Source: Helianthus annuus
Lineage: Eukaryota; Streptophyta; Magnoliopsida; Asterales; Asteraceae
Reading direction: 5' to 3'
Assembly: GCF_002127325.2 (NCBI RefSeq)
Contig: NC_035441.2
Location: 149,700,124 to 149,764,123 of the forward strand
Length of the DNA: 64,000 nt
This document shows, one piece after another, positions 56,980-64,000 of this stretch. The notes beneath the pieces are model-generated. The model did not search any database and was not told where the DNA came from. It worked only from the letters and a program-made list of their open reading frames with translations. The position numbers were made by a program, and so were the translations under genes. How positions within the stretch are numbered: position 1 is the stretch's first letter; each line of letters begins with the position of its first letter.

Positions 56980-59457
56980 TGTCACACCCCCAAAATCCAC
57001 CTGCGGATAACACCCGCTTCGGGGGCGTGACCGACCAGGATCCAGCCACCAATTATACTGAATACTTAAGTTGATAACAAAAGTAATACTTACTAATCAT
57101 AAGCTTAGCAAATATTAAGTTCAGAGTTTAAAGTGTTAAGTTCAAAACAGTAATAAATAGCGGAAGCATAAGTAAGGTAGTTTAAAACAAAGTTCATGAT
57201 TCAAAATAAGGTAACACCCAACACAAGGGTGAACAGACACTACACGTTCCCAAGCTGCAAGCTCCTTCGTCACTGGTTACCTGCAAAGCATGCAGTAAGG
57301 GGGTCAACAATAATGCTGAGTGAGTTCACTAGTTGTCCAGTTTTAATTACCAAAAACTTTGTTTCGCCGGTTAATTTATCCGTTTATACATGCCCTGGGG
57401 AGCTACCCCAAAAGTTAGCGACTAAACTGTTTTTCCAATACCGAACACTAGGTAACCGTTGCGTATCCGCAGGATGCCCCGATGTCAATGTTCTATCATC
57501 ATTGACGAATATCTGAGTACATTAGTTCACGCCCGTCCCAGACCAGGGCACGGTGTGAGGCTGGTAAACACCTAAATAGCGCTATCAACTAATAACCCGT
57601 TCGCCTAACCCGGCGACTAATCGGTATTTGTAGTAGGGACTTGAGTGATAGAGTTTCGTTTAGTGCCGTTAGTTGCAATCCGTATAAACAGTAATTAACC
57701 AAAAGGTTTCCCAATATCCGGGAAGGAAAAGTAAGTTTTGTTCCCAATGACTAGGGAAGGTATGTAAATGGTATCCCCTTTTACCAGGGGATAGGATTGT
57801 TTTAGTCTCGTGTCCCAAACCACCGGGACGCATGCTTTTAAGTTGTGAACTCACCTTGGGTTGCTCGGTAGGTTTAGGTTACTTGTCAATCACGTTGGTC
57901 ACCACGTCCTAACATGGTTACCGGTATAGGTCAGGTTCGGTGCACAATCATTCACGTAAAACACATATAGGCACGTATCAAGCATATAAGTAAACAGTCA
58001 TTGGGTTATTGGGCCGGCCTAAACAATTAAACAGTCAACCGCATCACATAGTCCATTTAACAGATAGTCCAAGTTAACACAGAATGGCCCAATAACCAAA
58101 ATGGACAGCCCACTCGCAACCAGCTTGTCTCGAGTCGCAACCAGGTGGTCTCGGCTTGTCTCGTTATGGTTGCGAGTCGCAATCGTGGTCTCGAGTTGTC
58201 ACGTGTTGGTTGCGAGTCGCAACCGTCGTAGTCTCGAGTCGAAATCTCGTGGTTTCGACTTGTCATGCTTTGGTTGCGAGTCGCAACCGTGTGGTTTCGA
58301 GTCGTAATGCCGTCGTTGCGAGTCGGAATGCTGTCGTTGCGAGTCGGAATGCTGTCGTTGCGAGTCGTAATCTGTCACTTTCATATACACGTGATGATGC
58401 AGAAAAGACAGTCCAAATTGTACATATGAAATCAGACCCATATTTGGAAACAGCCAATAGGGTTTCTACAAACACTTTTCCTAATTTTGACCATATACAA
58501 CAATAGATCAAACATTACCATTTTAAAATCTTCAAACTATCTTCAACAAGTTCATCAAGTTCATAGTTTTTCTAGGGTTTTCATGCCAACATAATCACAC
58601 ATTTTGGACCGAAAATCACCTATTTCTAACAAGATTAATATGCAAGAACAAGTAAAACATACACTTAGTGGCATTAACATAACTCGGTTGGCCCTAAACA
58701 TCCTTAAACCATTATTCCATAACCATTTAAGCATGTTAGCAAGTATCATACATAGGGTTTAACACACATAGTCAAAACTTCACAATCTTCCTAAAAATCA
58801 TGCATAGTATTTCTAACCAAGCATAATATTTCTAGTTCATTTAACCCACATAAATCTTATACACAAAAGATACACAAAGATAACACTAACCGGTTATGAA
58901 AGGAGGAGCCGAAAACAAAGAAAAGAGAACCGAGAAGATGGAGTGTCCGAATTGGTCTTGACCGAGTTTCCTTGTCCGAGATCCTTGAGCTTGAACCGAA
59001 AGTTTGGAAGAGTTTGGATGTTGTTGGCTTGGGGTTTTTAGTTGAGAGAAAATAGAAGAGGTGTGTGTTTGTTTGGTGTAACAAATGAAGGAAATGAGGA
59101 GGAGGTGGGATATATATTCATAGGGTGTTTCGGGTTGGGCTTGGGGGTTTCGACCCAAACCGGTTACGGCCCAAAGGCCCACTCGCAACCGAGTGACCCA
59201 CTCGCAACCGCCCGGTTGCGAGTCATGGTCTCGGGTCGTGGTTTCGGCTCTCATATTTACATATATAATACATACATACGTCACATATCAAGTAAAAATC
59301 ACGTTTTCATTTACTAATATATATATATACACAAAATATTACAAGGTGATCGTTCGGAAAAACCTCGAGTGTCACATTATCCCCAAGTTTTAAGAACTTT
59401 CGTCCCGAAAGTTGAAGCAGCCACTGCCAAGCTGGCGTGTTTCAACGGGGTGTCACA
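56980..59457 (-). repeat. Element G 3' LTR (Tekay-like)
   Basis: On the minus strand the LTR ends GGGGGTGTGACA at 56980. It starts either at 59457 (TGTGACACCCCG) or at 59376 (TGTGACACTCG); both starts have a palindrome and purine run before them. A minus-strand TATA-like AATATATATCC lies at about 59107-59117. The GGTTGCGAGTCGCAACC repeats lie at 58115-58378 and near 59200. AAAAT at 56975-56979 is the expected target duplication; the other side is off the window. Confidence 0.86.
58115..58378. repeat. Palindromic repeat cluster in element G LTR
   Basis: GGTTGCGA-G-TCGCAACC is perfect at 58208-58224 and 58272-58288 and imperfect near 58168. It is followed by three copies of a 22-bp unit GAGTCGGAATGCTGTCGTTGC (about 58318-58372). 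A related long palindrome ACTCGCAACCG-CC-CGGTTGCGAGT is at 59200-59223, upstream of the TATA-like box. Confidence 0.82.
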
Positions 59458-59492
59458 TCATCCCCCCGTTAGTTTGGAATTTCGTCCCGAAA
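59458..59492 (-). promoter_or_regulatory. Element G polypurine tract and palindrome
   Basis: Minus strand: TTTCGGGACGAAA (59492-59480), then AACGGGGGGATGA up to 59458, then the LTR. Here the palindrome lies inside the coding sequence (codons for FRDE) and yet it is kept in non-coding A and F. A second set, palindrome 59410-59398 and TTGGGGATAA before 59376, lies 81 bp further on. Confidence 0.8.
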
Positions 59493-62400
59493 TTCGGTTG
59501 TAGCTTCAGTGCTGGGGTTTTCGTTTGGGAATAACTGGGGATACTTGGACTTCATCTGGTCCTCCCGCTCCCAGGTAAACTCTGGGCCGCGCCGTGAGTT
59601 CCAACGAACTCGTACAAGGGGTATCTGGCTACGTTTGAGGGTTTTGATCTCTCGATCCATGATCTCAATCGGTTCCTCAGTAAAGTGTAGCTGTTCATCA
59701 ATCGTCAGTTCCTTAAAAGGAATTACAAGTGTCTCATCCGACAAACACTTCTTCAGGTTAGATACGTGAAAAACGTTGTGCACTGCACTCAGCTCTGCAG
59801 GCAGGTTTAATCTATAAGCAACCTTACCGATCTTCTCGGTAATTTCGAATGGTCCAACATACCGTGGATTCAGTTTGCCTCGTTTACCGAAACGAACCAC
59901 ACCCTTCCAGGGTGAGACTTTAAGTAGAACCCGGTCCCCGACCTGGAATTCTAACGGTCTCTTACGCTTGTCAGCGTAGCTTTTCTGACGGTCACGAGCT
60001 GCCGCCATGCGTTGCCTGATCTGGGAAATCTTTTCCGTTGTATCTACCACTAGTTCTGGGCCTGTGAGTTGACTGTCACCTATTTCCGCCCAGCAAAGAG
60101 GTGATCGGCATTTACGACCGTACAATGCCTCAAAAGGTGCCGCCTGAATACTAGTGTGGTAGCTGTTGTTGTAGGAGAATTCCACCAACGGTAGATGCTT
60201 CTCCCAGTTCTTGCCAAAATCGATCACACATGCTCTAAGCATGTCTTCCAGGGTTTGGATGGTGCGTTCAGACTGCCCATCCGTTTGCGGATGATAAGCG
60301 GTGCTCATGTCCAAACGTGAGCCAAAGGATTTGTGCATAGCTTGCCACAATTCGGAAGTAAAACGAGCGTCTCGATCGGAAATAATAGAAGTTGGCACCC
60401 CGTGCCTGGAGACTACTTCCTTTAAATAGATTTCTGCCAAGGTAGAAAACTTGTCTGTTTCCTTAATGGCCAGAAAGTGTGCAGACTTAGTCAAACGATC
60501 TACTATCACCCAAATAGTATCATTCCCGCGTTGAGATCTAGGTAGCCCTGTAACAAAATCCATGGAAATCTGTTCCCATTTCCATTTCGGGATTTCGGGT
60601 TGCTGTAGTAGGCCTGCTGGTTTCTGATACTCGATCTTGACTCTTGCACAGGTCAAACATTTGCCAACATAGGCTGCTATGTGGGCTTTCATGCCAGGCC
60701 ACCAGTAGGTGGTTCTTAAGTCGTGGTACATCTTATCTGAACCAGGATGTACTGAGTAACGGGACTTATGGGCTTCGTCCATCACAAGCTCTCGTAGGTC
60801 TCCGTAAAGTGGGACCCAAATGCGCCCTGCCACATAGTAGGCGCCGTCCTCTTTCTGTTCTAGCTGTTGTCTTGATCCTCGCAGGGACTCAGCCCTGATG
60901 TTTTCCGGTTTCAGAGCTTCAATCTGAGCATTTCGAATCTGGGTAGGGAGACTAGACTGGATGGTAAGTTGTAATGCTCGCACGCGCTTTGGTATAGTGT
61001 CCTTTCGGCTGAGGGCGTCTGCCACGACATTGGCCTTGCCCGGGTGGTACTTGATGGCGCATTCATAATCATTCAGAAGTTCGACCCATCGGCGTTGTCG
61101 CATGTTTAACTCCTTCTGCTTGAAGATATGCTCGAGACTCCTATGATCGGTGTAAATGGTGCACTTGGTACCGTACAGGTAATGTCTCCATATCTTAAGC
61201 GCAAATATCACTGCTCCTAGCTCCAAGTCGTGTGTTGTGTAGTTCCTTTCATGTGTCTTAAGTTGTCGAGAGGCATAAGCAATAACTTTCTCGCGTTGCA
61301 TCAACACGCAACCGAGCCCATGAATAGACGCATCACAGTAAACCACAAGGTCGTCCGTTCCTTCAGGTAACGAGAGAATTGGAGCACTGCAGAGGTTATC
61401 CTTAAGCCTCTGAAAAGCAGATTCCTGTGCTTCATTCCACTTGTAGGTGACGCCTTTCTGAGTGAGTGTCGTGAGAGGTTGTGCAATCTTAGAGAATCCC
61501 TGAATAAATCTGCGGTAGTAACCTGCCAATCCCAAGAATTGGCGAACTTCAGTGGGAGTTTTAGGGGTAGGCCAATTCTTTATAGAGTCGATCTTAGCTG
61601 GGTCGACGTGGATTCCGTCCTTGTTAACCACGTGCCCAAGGAAATGGACTTCTCGAAGCCAGAAGTCGCATTTCGAGAACTTGGCATACAGTTGCTCGTT
61701 GCGAAGGAGTTCGAGGATAAGGCGTAGGTGCTGTTCATGCTCTTCCTGACTTTTCGAGTAGATCAAGATGTCGTCTATAAACACGATCACAAATTTGTCG
61801 AGGTAGGGTTTGCATACCCGGTTCATGAGATCCATGAACACTGCAGGGGCGTTGGTCATTCCAAAGGGCATAACGAGGAATTCATAATGACCATAACGAG
61901 TTCTGAATGCCGTTTTGGAGATGTCTTCGTTACGGACCCTTAACTGATGGTAGCCTGATCGCAGGTCAATCTTAGAATAGTAGCTCGATCCTTGCAGTTG
62001 ATCAAACAAATCGTCGATTCGCGGGAGAGGGTAACGATTCTTGATGGTAACCTTGTTCAACTCACGATAGTCTATGCACATTCGGAACGTGCCATCCTTC
62101 TTCTTAACAAAGAGTACCGGTGCTCCCCAGGGTGATGAGCTAGGACGGATAAATCCTTTATCCAAAAGTTCCTGTAGTTGAATAGAGAGTTCCTTCAATT
62201 CTGCGGGGGCTAGTCGATAAGGTGCACGAGCTATAGGCGCTGCTCCGGGAGCTAGCTCGATTTGGAATTCGACCTGACGGTGGGGAGGGAGTCCAGGTAA
62301 TTCCTCAGGAAATACCTCGGGATAGTCGCGTACTACTGGAAAGTCTTCAATCCTCTTTTCCTTTTCCTGCGTGTTGGTAACAAGTGCCAAGATAGCGGTG

Positions 62401-63902
62401 TGCCCTTTCCGTAAACACTTCTGGGCCTTCAAGAACGAGATAATGCCGGAGATTTCTCCACCCTTGCCACCTTGTACAATGAGGGGTTTGCCAGAACGGC
62501 GAGGAATACGAACTGCTTTCTCTTGACAGAGGATCTCAGCGCGATGCTTGGATAACCAATCCATACCAATAACGACGTCGAAGCTTCCAAGAGTAACAGG
62601 GAAAAGGTCGATACTAAATGTCTGACCAGACAACTCTAGTTTGCAACCCTTGACAACGTGTGAGGCCTCGATGTTTCTACCATTAGCTAACTCGACGACA
62701 TGAGGAGAACTTAGTAACGAAAGCGGACGCTTAAGCTTCTTACTAATACGTAGGGATACATAACTAGCATCGGCACCGGAATCAAATAACACAGAAACAT
62801 AACGATCATCGAGTAGGAACTTACCCGTCACGACATTGGGGTCATTCCTTGCTTCACCAGCTCCAATCACGAAAGCCCTTCCTCTAGCACCATTCCCAGC
62901 ATTGTTGTTCTGGTTGTTGTTCCCAGCTCCCTGATTATTGTTGCGATTCTGATTCAGTTCAGGGCAATCCTTCTTAAAGTGCCCCTCAGCTCCACACTTA
63001 AAACATGCCCGGTTGTTTCCCTGCTGCTGTTGCTGTTGGGGTTGCTGCTGGTTCTGTCTAGCTGGGAACTGACTTCTGCAATCCTTGGCCTCATGCCCCA
63101 TTTTGTTACATCGCTGACACTGACCCTTCACACACTGCCCGCTGTGATGTCGATTGCACTTGTTGCACTTGGGGTGGTTTCCACGATAGCCACCCTGTTG
63201 TTGAGCGCCCTTGTTGTTTTCGGTTTTCCTTTGCTGTGCTGGGGCCTGAGTGGGGTTAGCATCCTTGCTTGGATTTCCTTCCCACTTACGTTTGTTGTCA
63301 CTAGAAGTTCCGACGGTAGCATTGATCCTTTTGGGCAACCGGCCCTCTTCTACGGCCTGATCAGTAAGTTTGTGAGCAAGTCGAACAATCGGCTGAATGG
63401 TAGTGTGGTTGGCTGAAGTTACATGGCTTCGAATCTCTGGAGCCAAACCCTTGATGTACAGTTCGATCCTTCGGTACATTGGTCGGGACATGTTCGGGCA
63501 GAGAGCAGCATAGTCATTGGACAACTTGGTGTAAGTTTCAATTTCCGACCCAACCATCTTGAGTTCATAGTACTCGTTCTCAAGCTTGTGGATGTCATCC
63601 CGGTGACAGTATTCATCCTTAATCATATCCTTGAAATCCTCCCATGCCGTAGCATTTGCAGTTTCCAAACCAAACATCTGAATCTGCGCCTTCCACCAAG
63701 AAAGCGCGCTTCCTTCAAGCGTAGCAGTAGCAAATTTCACCCAATTTGCAGGCGGACACTCGCAAACAGCAAAAACAGCTTCAATTTTCTCAATCCAATG
63801 CAGAAGACCTATGGCACCCTCAGTGCCGTTGAAAGGGAGAGGCTTGCAATCCATGAAAGTTTTGAAAGTACACACTGGTGGTTGCGCAGGTGCATGCTGA
63901 CC
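59469..63902 (-). CDS. Element G Gag-Pol polyprotein (Tekay-like chromovirus)
   Basis: The frame is open for at least 1468 codons from 63875, where it begins without an ATG, to TAA at 59469. Going upstream the same frame stays open to a possible splice acceptor at 63902. In order: gag core (residues about 20-180, [11 protein letters not shown]), three zinc knuckles (237-304, e.g. [14 protein letters not shown] and [14 protein letters not shown]) in a Gln/Asn-rich stretch, protease with FDSGADA (D365), RT with FIDD at 699-702, RNase H with D848 and D910, and integrase. The integrase zinc finger ends in C1073 and C1076; its catalytic triad D1106, D1167, E1203 has the D-35-E spacing. It ends in the [13 protein letters not shown] module and a chromodomain-like tail ([16 protein letters not shown]). 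No stop or frameshift was found, so this is the only intact gag-pol in the window; its N-terminus and 5' LTR lie beyond the right edge. Confidence 0.93.
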   Translation of the reverse strand, partial: GQHAPAQPPVCTFKTFMDCKPLPFNGTEGAIGLLHWIEKIEAVFAVCECPPANWVKFATATLEGSALSWWKAQIQMFGLETANATAWEDFKDMIKDEYCHRDDIHKLENEYYELKMVGSEIETYTKLSNDYAALCPNMSRPMYRRIELYIKGLAPEIRSHVTSANHTTIQPIVRLAHKLTDQAVEEGRLPKRINATVGTSSDNKRKWEGNPSKDANPTQAPAQQRKTENNKGAQQQGGYRGNHPKCNKCNRHHSGQCVKGQCQRCNKMGHEAKDCRSQFPARQNQQQPQQQQQQGNNRACFKCGAEGHFKKDCPELNQNRNNNQGAGNNNQNNNAGNGARGRAFVIGAGEARNDPNVVTGKFLLDDRYVSVLFDSGADASYVSLRISKKLKRPLSLLSSPHVVELANGRNIEASHVVKGCKLELSGQTFSIDLFPVTLGSFDVVIGMDWLSKHRAEILCQEKAVRIPRRSGKPLIVQGGKGGEISGIISFLKAQKCLRKGHTAILALVTNTQEKEKRIEDFPVVRDYPEVFPEELPGLPPHRQVEFQIELAPGAAPIARAPYRLAPAELKELSIQLQELLDKGFIRPSSSPWGAPVLFVKKKDGTFRMCIDYRELNKVTIKNRYPLPRIDDLFDQLQGSSYYSKIDLRSGYHQLRVRNEDISKTAFRTRYGHYEFLVMPFGMTNAPAVFMDLMNRVCKPYLDKFVIVFIDDILIYSKSQEEHEQHLRLILELLRNEQLYAKFSKCDFWLREVHFLGHVVNKDGIHVDPAKIDSIKNWPTPKTPTEVRQFLGLAGYYRRFIQGFSKIAQPLTTLTQKGVTYKWNEAQESAFQRLKDNLCSAPILSLPEGTDDLVVYCDASIHGLGCVLMQREKVIAYASRQLKTHERNYTTHDLELGAVIFALKIWRHYLYGTKCTIYTDHRSLEHIFKQKELNMRQRRWVELLNDYECAIKYHPGKANVVADALSRKDTIPKRVRALQLTIQSSLPTQIRNAQIEALKPENIRAESLRGSRQQLEQKEDGAYYVAGRIWVPLYGDLRELVMDEAHKSRYSVHPGSDKMYHDLRTTYWWPGMKAHIAAYVGKCLTCARVKIEYQKPAGLLQQPEIPKWKWEQISMDFVTGLPRSQRGNDTIWVIVDRLTKSAHFLAIKETDKFSTLAEIYLKEVVSRHGVPTSIISDRDARFTSELWQAMHKSFGSRLDMSTAYHPQTDGQSERTIQTLEDMLRACVIDFGKNWEKHLPLVEFSYNNSYHTSIQAAPFEALYGRKCRSPLCWAEIGDSQLTGPELVVDTTEKISQIRQRMAAARDRQKSYADKRKRPLEFQVGDRVLLKVSPWKGVVRFGKRGKLNPRYVGPFEITEKIGKVAYRLNLPAELSAVHNVFHVSNLKKCLSDETLVIPFKELTIDEQLHFTEEPIEIMDREIKTLKRSQIPLVRVRWNSRRGPEFTWEREDQMKSKYPQLFPNENPSTEATTEFRDEIPN

Positions 63903-63988
63903 TGTTCGTGAGAAGCGAAGCGTATAGGTTTAGAGGCGAAAAGTCGATGTGGCGGTAGGATCTATACATCCTAAAGCAACGAGCTTAC
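63902..63988 (-). other. Possible small intron near the start of element G gag
   Basis: Minus strand ATAG|GTAAGC at 63988 and GAACAG|GTCAGC at 63902 bound 87 nt containing an in-frame TAA. Removing it would join the gag frame to upstream sequence in frame at the edge of the window. It could equally be a mutated stretch; too little upstream sequence is present to decide. Confidence 0.3.
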
Positions 63989-64000
63989 CTATGGGGTGGG

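Noticed and set aside
58056..58511. Overlapping ORFs on both strands with repeated VASRN and RLATT motifs
   Set aside because: They follow from the GTTGCGAGTCGCAAC palindromic repeats of the G LTR, which read open on both strands.

Overview
The window is nuclear DNA of a flowering plant and consists almost entirely of nested transposable elements. It holds at least eight LTR retrotransposons or remnants of the Ty3/gypsy Tekay-like chromovirus and Tat lineages, one MULE, a (TA)n-rich MITE pile-up, Helitron-like repeats and a hAT MITE. Ordinary host genes survive only as fragments: a B3-domain gene, and a GRF zinc-finger gene that may itself belong to the MULE. The long Tekay-like LTRs and short-LTR Tat elements suggest a dicot, perhaps Asteraceae. 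That is an impression from element style, not a proof. No bacterial, organellar or rRNA/tRNA sequence was recognised.

Layout. 1-3949: 3' end and 3' LTR of Tekay-like element A (+). A sits inside element B (-), whose first ORF (3950-4902) and 5' LTR (5079-8434) follow. 8542-10960: remnant E, a Tat element (-) with its LTR and a decayed copy of its antisense gene. 10961-20891: a MULE with a transposase 3' part (+) and a convergent GRF zinc-finger gene (-). The GRF gene is split by element F (12910-20541), a complete, very young, non-coding Tekay-like derivative with target duplication GTAAT. 20892-29030: microsatellites and MITEs stacked in (TA)n tracts. 29031-49860: Tat element D (+), interrupted in gag by complete Tat element C (30488-41069, -, target duplication CTAAC) and in pol by a solo Tekay LTR, H (42955-46769, target duplication CCTCA). 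49920-54590: Helitron-like repeat array, fold-back MITEs and a hAT MITE. 55800-56979: remnant of a B3-domain gene with a duplicated exon, cut by Tekay element G (56980 to the end, -), which has an open 1468-codon gag-pol.

How the parts work. A, B, F, G and H share TGTGACA LTR ends. B and F keep an initiator-Met tRNA primer site, and A, F and G share a palindrome about 20 nt before the LTR. F has no protein and would need Gag-Pol from an intact relative such as G. C and D share a Tat primer site and gene order gag-PR-stop-RT-RH-INT, with a separate antisense gene at the 3' end. In C this antisense gene can be assembled from four exons into an unbroken 449-codon frame with its own TATA box, although gag-pol of C is broken.

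Most interesting points: (1) a tobamovirus-type leaky stop context between PR and RT in C, with the downstream hexamer kept in D; (2) the intact, spliced antisense gene of C with introns at matching places in E; (3) an array of five hairpins in F with different stems but a common 18-19-nt loop; (4) a palindrome conserved before the LTR of three Tekay-type elements, both in coding and non-coding context; (5) clusters of 17-bp palindromes in two unrelated LTRs.
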